64,000 bases of DNA from Auanema rhodensis (GCA_964057225.1 OZ059897.1:11408001-11472000); one strand, 5' to 3'; shown: positions 1 to 9,983, counted from the first letter of the stretch. Made by a program: numbers and translations. Notes: a model not told the origin generated them from the sequence alone.

Positions 1-140
1 AGAAAATTATTATTTTTCACAATATTAAATACAATTTCAACAATAATTTAAATTTGTGCAAAAGAAAATGAGGAAACAGAACAAGGAGTTTCGGCGCAAG
101 AAGACAAAAAGTTGAAATTTGACAGAATACGACCACTCAT
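1..140 (-). pseudogene. Small conserved Polinton protein, 5' part, broken
   Basis: This is the counterpart of the 100-codon gene at 25280-25582. The ATG is at 140-138, twelve bases downstream of the ATPase stop, and the frame runs off the window edge. It matches copy B closely for about 35 residues and then has a TAA where B has a Glu codon. The downstream part (I-x-E-x-VFN-x-VK in B) resembles a short protein often found next to the ATPase in Polintons and adintovirus-like elements; that comparison is from memory. An antisense frame is also partly open but is interrupted by the same substitution. Confidence 0.5.
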
Positions 141-152
141 TAAACAAGCACT

Positions 153-832
153 TTAATCACTAAACACATTTCTGGCAACATGAACAATAGGGTTCTCCGC
201 TGTTATATCAGATAGTATACGCTGCTTCTCACTTGTTAAAGGATGATTGTCAATCAGTAAATGACTATAGGGAGTAGACATTGCATCATCATACGCCTCT
301 AGAGCATTTTTGAAACGTGGCCCAAATAATTGCTGCAGACAATTACGTATTTCTAAAATATCTGAATGACTTTTCATCAGTATTATATATGTACTATTGA
401 TTCAACTGGTCCTGTCCAGTTGAAATGCCGCTTGCACAAGATTAAACACTGCCAAATTCCAGTGATGTGCCCACACTGTAAAAATGTTGTTGAGTAATTC
501 CTTTGCTGCTTTATTCGATGAAAAAAAGTTCATCAAATCATCCAGCACTAGTATAGTATTTACTCCCTTTGTTCTTTTATTAAATCAGGATCAGGAGGCC
601 CTTGAATAATTATTAAACGCTCATCATTTATTGGTACACCTGACGATGATCCACATTGACTGAACCAGAATATTCTATCAATGGGGACGTTGAAAAACTT
701 TTCAGTATTTTCGCATATGTGCTTTATGAGGGTTGTTTTACCGTATTGGGTTGCCCCTATTACAGTTGTCTGACTGGGTAGTATGAAGCTGAAAACCATA
801 ATCAACCACTCGTAAATGTACCTAAAATGCAA
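153..832 (-). pseudogene. FtsK/HerA-type DNA-packaging ATPase, frameshifted
   Basis: In Polintons this ATPase is the predicted genome-packaging motor. The first part (832-560) has a P-loop, GATQYGKTT, after a hydrophobic strand. A second frame carries a Walker B-like strand, TILVLDDLM. The C-terminal part (from 377 down) contains LLIDNHPLTSEKQR and ends VARNVFSD. The frame breaks near 547-556, and a TGA lies in frame at 402-404, so at least two lesions separate the conserved blocks. Copy B keeps only the last codons. The gene runs in the same direction as the small gene that follows it. The motor assignment is family knowledge; the motifs are visible. Confidence 0.8.
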
Positions 833-1094
833 ATGATTTCATTTGTAATAGTGTACACGTATCAAGTGGTGGTTTGTCATGGATGATTTTTACATTACTC
901 TTCCATCATCAGTTGACTCTGAAAAAAGTAATACATCATCAGTGTTTCTTACCAGATTACCTGAAACACTAAGGCTACGCAATAACAGATATTGCATTGG
1001 GCTGACAGACATAATTTTTCCGTGTTCGATATAAAATGTACAAGAAAATCTTTCTTATACACTACGTTTTTCCAACAGAAAGTTTATTCTACAC
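833..1094. other. Intergenic spacer between divergent ATPase and penton-like genes
   Basis: AT-rich spacer between two genes that diverge from it. It probably holds both promoters, but no motif is distinctive enough to mark. Confidence 0.4.
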
Positions 1095-1486
1095 TTGCCC
1101 AAAGGTAACTATGCAAATGGTGATGAAATAATACGCGGAATCAATGCTGGAAAAGAACAATTTATTGCTAGCAGCACTAAACCTCTTGGAGCTGAGGAAG
1201 AAGCACGTATAAAGGGTTTGATAGATAAAGATGAAGATGTGAAAAAGTGGTATAATAATCGACAAGCTGAGGCTAAACTTGTCAAGGAAATGCTGGCAGA
1301 CGCCACGTTTCGGTTTAACAAAACACTACAACGCATAGAGTTTTAACAAGTAAGCGTCTATTATTGAATGCAACACTCGGTGATGCTCTCGCATATTTTC
1401 TTGACTTTGAGAATAAAATTATCAACAACACGTTAATAGCCAGGCGCCCCATTGAATTTTCAAATAACATTAATACAATGTATATA

Positions 1487-2746
1487 CAGTCATGTGCAAA
1501 AAACCTCGGACAAAAATATCTTAGAGGCCCCAGAAACCCCTTACAAACTACAACAAAATAAAATTTAGTAAAAAATCAATATTTAAGGCTTATGAAGTAT
1601 CAATTTTTCAGAAAATAGGCATCAATCTACTGAAACTAAACAATCAATTTAACGATTGAAATTTTTTAACTTTGGAAGCATGAATAATTAAAATTAAAAT
1701 GCAAAATTCATTTTTTTATTATTTAGATGGCTAAAGGAAAGAAGACTTGTGAGAAGTAAGAGTTATAATCCGTAACTTGAAAAAAAAGGGCTGACAATTA
1801 GAAAAATCAGCGACCTTCTCAGTATTCCAAAAAGTACTGTGCATCAAGTGTTCAAAGATGATGCTCGACCTTATCCAATACAAGGAGAAATGAGAGGAAG
1901 ACCCCGGAAAACCACACAAAGACAGGATGAAATGTTAGTTAAACTTGTTACTAAACATCCAGAACTAACGTCCACCGCTCTGAGTCAACATCTTCTGAAA
2001 ATGTGCTCTGTACGGCTACACGCGTCAAACGTGAAAAGAAGACTGATAGCCAGAAATTTAAGAGCCAGGATCCCAGCCCGTAAGCCTCTTATCAGTGTGA
2101 AGAACAGGCTAGCCAGAGTGGAGTTCGCCAACGCACATCTGAATTGGACCTTTGAAGACTGGTCCTCCGTCATTTTTACCGATGAAAGCAAGTTTTGCTT
2201 ATTCGGAAATAATGGTCCTGCTATGGTTCGTAGGCCTCCCAATACAAGATACAACCCCAAATACTTACGACCCACAGTCAAGTATGGTGGAGGCACAATC
2301 ATGGTTTGGGGTTGCTTCTGCTCTTCTGAAGTAGGACCACTTTTTCGTGTGGAAGGAAGAATGTGTGCCTCGGATTACCAGGATATCTTAAGAGAATGCC
2401 TTCTTCCCTATGCTATTTCCAAATTTAGGACAAGAAATAGGTTTATTCTACAGCAAGATAATGATCCAAAGCACACGGCCCGTTCAACAATTAGTTTCTT
2501 CAAAGATCAACGCCGGATCTCCTGAAGAATCTGATTTTATCCATGCCTAGAAGACTTCAAGCTGTTATTGATAACTTCAGTTATCCAACTAAATATTAAT
2601 AAAGTGTTTTTTTAACATTTTAGTTGTTTTTATTCATAAGTTTGGTTCCATAGATACTTGAAAATGTGTTTTTTCGAAATTGTAGTTTGTTTTCATTAAC
2701 ATAGAAGGGTTACAAAATCTTGTCCGAGGTTTTTTGCACATGACTG
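1487..2746 (+). mobile_element. Tc1-like transposon 1 with TIRs and TA duplication
   Basis: The left end CAGTCATGTGCAAAAAACC and the right end GGTTTTTTGCACATGACTG are inverted repeats. TA flanks both sides (1485-1486 and 2747-2748). The element is 1,260 bp and carries one transposase pseudogene. The empty site is preserved in copy B of the same Polinton gene, so insertion postdates the split of the copies. Confidence 0.95.
1727..2599 (+). pseudogene. Tc1-like DDE transposase, internally deleted
   Basis: The ATG is at 1727, and early frame breaks occur around 1750-1790. The main open part (1839-2525) contains the N-terminal DNA-binding region, a GRPRK hook, then the catalytic blocks FTDESKF and QQDNDPKHTA. 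The segment that should carry the third catalytic Glu (SPDLNPIEHLW in the copy at 44815-45834) is deleted near 2515. The remaining tail SMPRRLQAVIDN lies in another frame and ends at 2599. The protein cannot be an active transposase. Confidence 0.9.
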
Positions 2747-3002
2747 TATATTGTGATATTGTAGAATATTCCATTCTCGGTAATGTGAAAGCTAATTTAC
2801 TTGCATGTTTACCTGTACCACCTCCCACTGAATTTGGTAAAATGATTGCCAAAACATTTAATCCTATTCGTTATGTACCAATCACTAAGCAAACACTCGA
2901 CACCATAGGTATTGAAATTTTAGATGAATTTGGTCGCCCTATGCAATTTAATTATGGTTCAACAGTTGTTACATTACATGTTAAAAATGTGAAATAAATG
3001 TT

Positions 3003-3359
3003 TTATTCAACAGTTATACAAGACCACATTACGATTTTCGAAGGTTTAAAAGGTAGTTCAGCGCCGTTTTGTTCGATGCGCGGCTCGTGTAGTGAATATT
3101 CTCGGTTACTATTATGAAGACGCCGAATATGACGCTGACAATTGAATTTTGTTCCATAAGTTTCACTACAATAAAGGCACAAACGTCTACGAACACCATC
3201 CAAATGTCCATATTTTTGAATAAAGTCAGCATTGCTGATATAACTGTTACATACGGGTTGAATCCCGTCATGTCTTTTCAATACGTGATCACTAAAATGC
3301 TTGGCTGATGAAAATATTCCCTGGCACGTAACACAAAACTTGTTACAAAAAAGTTCCAT
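3003..3359 (-). CDS. Two-finger C2H2 protein of Polinton A
   Basis: This is a 118-residue protein. The ATG at 3359-3357 is preferred because the upstream open stretch has no ATG. Two C2H2 units have identical spacing: C-x2-C-x12-H-x4-H near residues 9-30 and again near residues 64-85. The linker includes QKYGHLDGVRRR. The last part is basic and then hydrophobic (IVMWSCITVE). It lies just 3' of the convergent penton-like gene and downstream of the membrane-protein gene on the same strand. DNA or RNA binding is likely from the fingers; the target is unknown. Copies exist at 24035 (shortened) and 63579 (broken). Confidence 0.75.
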   Translation of the reverse strand: MELFCNKFCVTCQGIFSSAKHFSDHVLKRHDGIQPVCNSYISNADFIQKYGHLDGVRRRLCLYCSETYGTKFNCQRHIRRLHNSNREYSLHEPRIEQNGAELPFKPSKIVMWSCITVE

Positions 3360-3400
3360 TAGAGGAAAATGAAAAACGACCACACACAATCAACCCACTT

Positions 3401-3571
3401 TTATATAATGAGCAATAATATGACTAGTGTTGTACAAAAGCCTAGTCCCAGAGATATTCCTTTAATGAATGGCACTGAAATACGTTTCAAAATCTTTTTG
3501 TACAGGGGTGTTGGCACAGATTGTTCCAACGTGTATCTTATACATAATTCACAGTGACAGGGAATATTCAT
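3401..3571 (-). CDS. 56-residue Cys-rich membrane protein of Polinton A
   Basis: It begins MNIPCHCELC, with a CxCxxC cluster at residues 5-10. A short basic middle (YKKILKR) follows, and the last 22 residues are hydrophobic (IKGISLGLGFCTTLVILL), ending almost at the end of that segment. This suggests a tail-anchored protein. Copies B (23823-23993) and C (63367-63537) are also open at the same length. It sits between protease and zinc-finger genes on the same strand in every copy. The antisense frame is also open, so coding direction rests on neighbour orientation. Function unknown. Confidence 0.6.
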   Translation of the reverse strand: MNIPCHCELCIRYTLEQSVPTPLYKKILKRISVPFIKGISLGLGFCTTLVILLLII

Positions 3572-3617
3572 AACTGACCACCTAATGTAGCAGGTGACGT
3601 TTTAATGGCGAAGTTGA

Positions 3618-4073
3618 TCATATGCTAGATAATTTATAGTCGAATACTTTATGCATAAACGCTTTAATAAAGACATCATCGTTTTGTAATAGTTTAAAAA
3701 ATGAACAATTGCTTTCAAATGTATTACCAGCTGACAACATTAGTATTACAAATATTGCATAACCACCACAAGTGTATTCAATTATGCGTTGTGGTTTGCA
3801 AGTATTAACTTTTACATTTTTATATTTGGCCAGATAATGACGAATGTACTTGTTCATTTTATAACCCAAGCTACAGAAAAAGTAGGCTTGATCATTACGT
3901 ACAAAGATGACTTGCCAATGTGTGCCCGGTTTATCGTGTGTGTTAGTATTTACAACAAGTGCAAAGTTCTTTCGACGTGTTTTGGGTAGAGTATCGGCGC
4001 TAAACACACCTAGGAATAGTTTTCGAGTGATGCGGACAGATCGCAATAGTGACGCTATTTCAGACGAATACAT
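3618..4073 (-). CDS. Adenain-like cysteine protease of Polinton A
   Basis: This is a 151-residue protein with ATG at 4073. It matches the adenovirus-type (C5) maturation protease: His in GTHWQ, and Cys in YTCGGY seven residues after a Gln in CKPQR, which is the adenain oxyanion Gln-to-Cys spacing. In related proteases an acidic residue stands in a (D/E)SxG motif. Here the block is FFCSLGY, with Cys in place of the acid in all three copies. It probably processes virion proteins such as the core protein. It is divergent from core and MCP genes and followed by the membrane-protein gene. The frame is open throughout. Confidence 0.85.
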   Translation of the reverse strand: MYSSEIASLLRSVRITRKLFLGVFSADTLPKTRRKNFALVVNTNTHDKPGTHWQVIFVRNDQAYFFCSLGYKMNKYIRHYLAKYKNVKVNTCKPQRIIEYTCGGYAIFVILMLSAGNTFESNCSFFKLLQNDDVFIKAFMHKVFDYKLSSI

Positions 4074-4183
4074 TTAGTAAAATGATCTAGTGTTACTTTT
4101 GTATTGCGCACGTGCGGTTCAATATGCCACACCTCCTTCTAGACTTGAACTCAATTCAATGGACAACACTTTTGAATTAACAA

Positions 4184-4576
4184 ATGGGTGGGGCGCCATT
4201 TAGTGGAATGATGTTTCAACGTGGTATGCAGAGAGGTCATGGCCTGGGTGGTATACTGGCAACTTTGGCATCGTTTTTACCTCGCATTATTCAATCACCT
4301 ATAGCCCAAAATCTCATCAATGCTGGAAGGAATGCATTATCCAGTGCTGTAAGCAATAGTCCAGTTGTAAATTCACCTCTTGGCGGCCAGTTGCTAAAAA
4401 CTAGCAATGAAATTGTTGATGGGGTGCTCAAGGGCGATAATATCAAGCAAACTCTTAAAACAGCCGGCCGGCAGGCTATACGAGATCTTACCGGTTCGGG
4501 CAAGCGGCGACGACGCAAAACCACAAAACCTCATAAACGTCTGTGCATAACTCGTGAGCGGTCGTATCGTATTTAA
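4184..4576 (+). CDS. Minor core/membrane-active virion protein of Polinton A
   Basis: This 130-residue protein starts MGGAPFSGMMFQRGM. A Gly-rich start is followed by an amphipathic stretch (GLGGILATLASFLPRII), an Ala/Asn-rich middle, and a very basic tail with GKRRRRKTTKPHKR. The layout recalls adenovirus proteins VI and X (membrane-active helix, DNA-binding tail), but I see no clear sequence homology. Gly-Gly sites suggest it may be a protease substrate. Its TAA is immediately followed by the ATG of the MCP (TAAATGG). Copies B (22826-23218) and C (52558-52911) keep the arrangement. Confidence 0.7.
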   Translation: MGGAPFSGMMFQRGMQRGHGLGGILATLASFLPRIIQSPIAQNLINAGRNALSSAVSNSPVVNSPLGGQLLKTSNEIVDGVLKGDNIKQTLKTAGRQAIRDLTGSGKRRRRKTTKPHKRLCITRERSYRI

Positions 4577-5908
4577 ATGGCTAAATTGATAGATTCAAAA
4601 TCAGCACAAGCACTTTTACCTAATATTAATTATAGTGACATACCGGCGTCGGCATTAGGTGTTGAATCCACTCGTACTGTACAAGTTCCTTTAAAAAATA
4701 CTTTTCTTCCTCAAGGACCATGGGAATTTGTTATAGCCCAAAATTCCAAATCATTTCTTAATTTGAGAAGGTGTTGGTTGAATGTAAAATTCAAAATTGT
4801 AACCACAAACGGCGATCCAGTACCAGACAACCTTGTTTTTGCACCATGCCAACAGTTTGCAGCCAGTTTGATACACTCGTATCATTTAAAAATTGGTGAT
4901 GTTAGCGTGTATGACTCTACCGTAAATCATGCCTACAAAACATATATTAAGAATATTCTAATGTATAGCAACGATGTTAAAGAGAGCAAACTTGCCATAT
5001 CAGGCTATTATGCGGATAGATATCTAGATAATGCAGCCAGTCCTGGATTTAGAGCGCGACAAGGGCTTGTTAAAAATGGCATATTGTGTGAGATGGCTGC
5101 TCCCATCAGTATCGACTCATTCAATCAGGAACGACTGTTTGTAAACTATTCAAAAATGGAGCTAACTGCATATCCAAACCGTGATAATTTCTTAATTGAC
5201 ACACTTGGATGGTATAATGAAAGCAAGGATGCTGCAATGAAGGAGGAGTTTCCAAACCTGAAAATAGATGACAATGTACACTTGCTTATTCAAGAGTTTG
5301 ATCTAAACGCTGGATTAGCTATGGCTATAGAAGATAAACTTGTAAAGGAACGAATACACTGCCCCATGACGTCAGTGAAAATGCGCTCTTATTTCATAGA
5401 AGGAGGCCGTTGGGATTCACCCAATAACATATTATTCACGTCGCATACACCGAAACGTGTTGTAGTAGGTCTTGTCGGCGCACACGCCTATAATGGTACT
5501 TTTAAACATTCGCCATTCAACTTTAAACCGTTTGAATTGAAAAATATAAACTTGACGCTCAACAATCGGGTAACACCTACCCGCCCTTATAACTTAGAAT
5601 GGCGTTCTTCCTATGCCACCGCATATATTGACATGTTGGAGGGTTTGGGTCTTGGTCGTACAGATTCATCCAATGGTATTACACCAGCAATGTATAAAGC
5701 TGGTTTCACATTTTTTGTATTTGATATTTCACCGACTGTACACTCGTCCGAGTTATTTGATGTTATACGACAAGGTAATGTGGCCCTGAAATTGGAATTT
5801 GGTCAACAAACGCCGCAAGAGGGTTTATATGCTATTGTTTATGCAAAATATGACTCTATTCTTTCAATTGACAACAATTGTGCTCCATATATTGATACCA
5901 GTTTGTAA
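4577..5908 (+). CDS. Polinton double jelly-roll major capsid protein, intact
   Basis: This is a 443-residue protein with ATG directly after the core-protein stop. Recognisable MCP blocks include QGPWEFVIAQ near residue 50, SLIHSYHLKIGDVSVYDS near 100, then TAYPNRDNF, AHAYNGTFKHSPFNFKPF, and a C-terminal LEFG block. In nematodes and insects, relatives are annotated as F54H12.2-like and form hexon-type capsomers. It is the only MCP copy here with an unbroken frame; B and C have stops. It is convergent with PolB, leaving about 140 bp between. Assignment is from recognition of the family, not from a computed alignment. Confidence 0.85.
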   Translation: MAKLIDSKSAQALLPNINYSDIPASALGVESTRTVQVPLKNTFLPQGPWEFVIAQNSKSFLNLRRCWLNVKFKIVTTNGDPVPDNLVFAPCQQFAASLIHSYHLKIGDVSVYDSTVNHAYKTYIKNILMYSNDVKESKLAISGYYADRYLDNAASPGFRARQGLVKNGILCEMAAPISIDSFNQERLFVNYSKMELTAYPNRDNFLIDTLGWYNESKDAAMKEEFPNLKIDDNVHLLIQEFDLNAGLAMAIEDKLVKERIHCPMTSVKMRSYFIEGGRWDSPNNILFTSHTPKRVVVGLVGAHAYNGTFKHSPFNFKPFELKNINLTLNNRVTPTRPYNLEWRSSYATAYIDMLEGLGLGRTDSSNGITPAMYKAGFTFFVFDISPTVHSSELFDVIRQGNVALKLEFGQQTPQEGLYAIVYAKYDSILSIDNNCAPYIDTSL

Positions 5909-6649
5909 TGTATGTAATAAACTCTTTAAAACATTTGATGAGAAGAATAAAATTTATTAATACAACTATACATAAAAATCTATAAATACAACCATATACA
6001 AATATACACGCAATAATAAAATTTATAAATTCAAATATATTAAAAATTATTCACAATAACCATAGGGTAAAGTACTAAAATCGTCTAGATAACAAAGTTT
6101 ATCCATTACAACCTTGGTACTTTTTGTCATGTCCATCGTGGATATGGAACCAAGCTGCCTCTTTAATAACGTTTTTTTGGTTTTTAAAACCAACTTTTCT
6201 CCATCCATCACGAGTCCTCGAACCAATCGCTCCATACTTTGATAGTTTACCACGGTGGTTGCCGTGTAGTCCAGCGTCTGTAATTTCAAAAGTTTCTCAA
6301 TAATATATTTTTATACTTACCACTCCCTTTGCCTTGGTGATATACTTGACCTGACCAGTTGCATTTACTAGCTCATAACTATAAACTTTTGCAGCTGGTG
6401 AAACAAATTTGGTCATTGACCAACCATCGGGTATTTCTGAGGTTAGTTTACCTAACCATTCACCCTTCATATCCTCAATTGGATCAGGCTGATCGAGGCA
6501 TTTTAAATAAATTAGAGAATCGGTGTCTAAATGATGCACGTTTAAATTGTATACAAAGTATAAAATTACCTGTATACACCAAGTTCTTTCCAATTTTTTC
6601 CATTGTCTTATACAATAGTAGCCTTGCATGAATATCATGAACCATACAA

Positions 6650-7665
6650 GGTTGATATGAGAGGAAGGGAACGAAAAACAACCCAGGGACAAGACAATAT
6701 GATGGTTTTGGCTTGTACAACGACATCCTGACATGACGTCATCCGAGTTAAGCCAGCATATTTTTCGAATGTTCAAGATTCAGCTTCATCCCTCAAACGT
6801 AAGAAGAAGATTGATCGCAAGAAATCTAAAAGCTCGTGTACCAGTTCGTAAGCCTCTCATATCAGTTACGAACAGGCTGAAAAAAATTCAATTTGCTCAG
6901 GAGCATTTGAATTGGTCGTATCAAGATTGGTCGTCAGTCATATTTACCGACGAAAGCAAATTTTGCTTATTTGGTAATGACGGACCAGGATTCATCAGAA
7001 GACCTGTGAACCAGCGGTACAACCCCAAGTTTATGAGGCCAACTGTGAAGCATGGAGGAGGAAACGTCATGGTCTGGGGCTGCTTCTGTTCCACCGAAGT
7101 AGGACCCTTATTTTGAATAGAAGGCAGAATGTGTGCAGAGGATTATCAACACATCCTTCAAGAGAGCTTCCTGCCGTTTGCTATCACCAAGTTTGGAACT
7201 AGGAATAGATTCATTCTCCAGCAAGAAAACGATCCGAAGCACACAGCTCGTTCAACAAATAAATTTTTTGATGAACATCGCCTAAATGTTCTGAAATGGC
7301 CAAGTCAATCGCCAGATCTCAACCCGATCGAACATCTTTGGAGAGAACTTGGTCGACGTGCTGCCAAATTCCCTTGTTCAAACAAGGATGAGAAGTTCAG
7401 AGTCTTACGGACCCTATGGAGAGAAATTTCGCCGGAAATTCTGAAGAAGCTCGTGGAATCGATGCCAAGAAGACTTCAAGCTGTGATCGATAATTTTGGG
7501 TACCCCACAAAATATTAATAAACTTGTTATTTATTTTTTTTAAGTTCATTTTTTGATTCTATAGTGTTTTTCAACACTTCTACTATTTTTTTCGATTTTT
7601 TTGTAGTTTGCTTCAAAAGATACAGGGGTTTCTAGTAGGTGTCCGACTTTCATCGCACATGACTG
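6650..7665 (+). mobile_element. Tc1-like transposon 2, 5'-truncated
   Basis: The right TIR ends CGCACATGACTG at 7665 and is followed by TA, at the boundary of a PolB intron. The left TIR is absent: at about 6650 PolB sequence meets the middle of the transposase. The deletion took the 5' end of the element together with a stretch of PolB. Confidence 0.85.
6656..7518 (+). pseudogene. Tc1-like transposase, truncated, stop and D-to-E at catalytic site
   Basis: Homologous to the full transposase at 44815-45834. The N-terminal helix-turn-helix is lost and a frame change lies around 6710-6725. The main frame runs from 6733. A TGA at 7114-7116 interrupts it after EVGPLF. FTDESKF and SPDLNPIEHLW are present. 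The second catalytic block reads QQENDPKH rather than QQDNDPKH, so the catalytic Asp is Glu. Dead copy. Confidence 0.9.
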
Positions 7666-7948
7666 TACCTATTCAGCTGTAGTTTGGTAATGCTACGCAT
7701 GGCCGCATTCTTTTCAATTTTTTTGCTCTCCAGAGCAACACCAGTGTTTTTCTAGTGCTCTTGGAGATATTTTAGCTGTAAAATGTTATTTAATGCCATA
7801 CTTTTCATGAAACATACCTTTTCAGCCTCTGTCATATTTGGCTTAGGCCAGCCCGATGCTTCTTGCTTAATTTTTATGCACTATTGTACAAAATCCTTGA
7901 ATAGGCCTCCTTGCTGCCATTCATCCCAGTGCCAAACCTCATAAACAT

Positions 7949-8163
7949 GAAGCACTTTGTAGCCACGAGTCGAGTTTACTTTGTAGCCACGAATCGAGTT
8001 ACAACCTCAGTGTCCTTCATAAAATTTGCCATTTGCTCATTTGATGACATTTGAGCAGTAATTTCGTGTTCCCACACAGTGGTTATACTAATGCCCTGGC
8101 CTCATTTGATGACATTTGAGCAGTAATTTCGTGTTCCCACACAGTGGTTATACTAATGCCCCC
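7949..8163. repeat. Short tandem duplications inside PolB A
   Basis: A roughly 27-bp stretch containing TTTGTAGCCACGA is doubled near 7950-8001. A roughly 64-bp stretch beginning CTCATTTGATGACATTTGAG is doubled (about 8036-8099 and 8101-8163). The second copy ends in a run of C. Neither occurs in PolB copies B or C, so they are local replication-slippage events after gene death. Confidence 0.8.
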
Positions 8164-9190
8164 CCCGAATAGCTTCAAGCCTTTTCATGGTTTTTTCATA
8201 AACCTAAATGTTTCAGCTTAAAATGATTAAAAAAAAAAGTATTGGTTACCTCTTCCATTGTTTCACCATTTCTGCCTGGTGCAATAGCAGTCTTGTTGGT
8301 GCACTGGGGGCAACCATGATAAATACAGCCGTTAAACTACAAAATTTTTTATTTTTTACATTTAATACAAATTACTCACCTCATAGCCGTGATTAGCCAC
8401 ACTGTCATAAGCATCAAGTAGATAGCGTTGGCTATCTACTCTCACAACAATATTCCAGAAGCTCCTCATCAAAATCAAACACACTTTGATTACGCTCTTC
8501 ATACCAAATATTGAATGAAGCTAGGTCTTCTGCTTTCATTCTAGCAGTACAATAGTACTGTTTTAGTGGTAAAGATGGTAACACTTCGCCATAATTTATT
8601 GGATGATTAAAGAGGTATGGGAATTGTCCTTAACTCATATCAGGTACACCAAATGCCTTGGGTAACGCTGATAAGGGTAAAGGCACTAGTAAATAACTAT
8701 CTTTAAAACATAAATGATTAATGTTTTGTCCTCTTAAAGGCTTGACAACCATGCTAATAATCTTGGTCCCATTTATAATGGGGTCAGGATATATTCCACG
8801 GTTTATCAGCTTAGACACCAAGAAATGTATGTCAAAGCGTGAACCATTATGCGCTATCAAAATTGCATTATCATTCTCAACAGAGTTGAGTAACCAATCA
8901 AGGAAACGATCTGTTACAGATCATTCACTATCACCTTGTTGGTACCCAAAATGGCCCTCCTTGGTTGTGCATTTTTCACAGGAATTGGCATCTATACAAC
9001 TTTCACAAAATTTGTTATACACAACCATTTTGGGCCATTGTTCATCTGCATATTCATGAACATTTGTGCCGTTTTTTAACACAACTGTTTCAAAGTCATA
9101 AAATATGAGCTTAAACAAGGAAGCATTACATTTGTAAAGATAACAACTACAAACCTTGAACTTTTCTTGCTTCTTTTTTAGCTGAGCCTT

Positions 9191-9983
9191 CTTACATGTG
9201 TGGGTCAGCGCACCTGTTTTAACGATCTTATCGAATTAATCTTCGATATGTGTTCCATTGGAAACAACACAATTGTTTGTGAATCCTATCGAATTAACCT
9301 TCGATATGTGTTTTATTGAGTTAGTATATTAGAATATACTAATATAAAATTTAAAACAATTTCTTTAAACTATTCTTTCATGTAATTTGAAAATATTAGG
9401 CAACTTGGTACATGTGGTGTACAGCTATTTATCATATTTTAATGAACAAAACGTTTGCCATGTGGTTTTTGTGTGGGTCAGCGCACCTGTTTTAACGATC
9501 TTATCGAATTAACCTTCGATATGTGTTCCATTAACTTTTGTTTTTCACATCGTTCTTATCGAATTAACCTTTGATATGTGTTTCATTAACTTTTGTATTT
9601 CATATCGTTCTTATCGAATTAACCTTCGATATGTATTCCATTAACTTTTGTATTTCATATCGTTCTTATCGAATTAACCTTCGATATGAGTTCCATTGAT
9701 TTACCCATAAGAGGTACGGTGAACATATTAATTAGCTTTTATATATATTCAAATTTTATAAATTAAAACAAAAACAATATATATTAAAATGTTTATTCAA
9801 ATGTATAAATATTGAAAATACATTTAAAAGGAGATAATTTTAAAAATATATAAAAATACATTTAAAAAGAAATAATTAAATAATAATATTTAAAACATAT
9901 ATAAATAATAAAAATTCATTTAAAATACATTAAAAAATAATTTTAAAAAAGATTTTTAAAAAAAATCATGCATTTTGATCCAT
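9191..9983. repeat. Terminal-repeat region of Polinton A (unit 1)
   Basis: It contains about seven copies of the motif TCGAATTAACCTTCGATATG (variants), usually followed by TGTTCCATT, between 9222 and 9690. Then comes a very AT-rich block (9720-9965) built from repeated TTTAAAA-type words. It ends with TGATCCATGCGCAGGCT, which in other copies continues into a hairpin and the outer minisatellite. Here it is cut at that point by retroelement sequence. Confidence 0.85.

Larger units (their letters stand above)
1095..2997 (+). pseudogene. Penton-like minor capsid protein, frameshifted and split by Tc1
   Basis: The counterpart in copy B is nearly complete (25127-24493). The N-terminal part (1095-1346) is a charged region rich in Lys and Glu. 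A single lost G near 1343 makes TAA. The frame resumes at 1364 and is split by the Tc1 element at 1487-2746. It continues from 2749 and ends with a strand-rich tail containing IEILDEFGRPMQF and VTLHVKN, stop at 2995-2997. A tail of this form is seen in jelly-roll capsid proteins of Polinton-like elements, so a single jelly-roll penton is the likeliest role. That call is inference. Removing the Tc1 and one TA regenerates exactly the bases of copy B. Confidence 0.6.
6047..9190 (-). pseudogene. Polinton A protein-primed DNA polymerase B, broken
   Basis: The 3' exons (6047-6282, then about 6322-6525) are joined by a GT-AG intron. They include the polymerase motif C, LDTDSLIY, missing in copies B and C. 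The stretch before that is replaced by Tc1 copy 2. From 7668 upward the palm region (KLQLN), the TPR region and the exonuclease block AHNGSRFDIHF are recognisable. There is a deletion near 8445 removing the ExoIII region, a TAA at 8632-8630 and a TGA in GDSE*SVTD. The 5' end is cut at 9190, where terminal-repeat DNA begins, so the N-terminal Cys-rich region is gone. Non-functional. Confidence 0.85.
1..9983. mobile_element. Polinton A (partial, left part outside window)
   Basis: This is a Polinton/Maverick element cut by the window edge. The capsid module (1-5908) is followed by a minus-strand PolB (6047-9190) and a terminal-repeat region (9191-9983). Gene content and order mirror Polinton B (15268-42401) in reverse orientation, so the missing integrase should lie left of base 1. 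Core, MCP, protease, membrane-protein and zinc-finger genes are open. ATPase, penton-like and PolB genes are broken. Two Tc1-like elements have inserted (1487-2746 and about 6650-7665). The right end lacks the true terminus and joins a retroelement fragment at about 9984. Confidence 0.85.

Noticed and set aside
3369..3557. 62-codon plus-strand frame starting MKNDHTQSTHF
   Set aside because: Antisense to the membrane-protein gene. Also open in copy B, so not excluded with certainty, but neighbours favour the other strand.
8721..9059. 112-codon plus-strand frame (also at 12129-12467)
   Set aside because: Antisense of the PolB exonuclease region; stays open only because of codon bias of the opposite strand.
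9215..9705. Regularly spaced repeats resembling a CRISPR array
   Set aside because: Repeat units vary, spacers are unequal and themselves repeated, and the arrays occur only in Polinton arms of a spliced eukaryotic genome.
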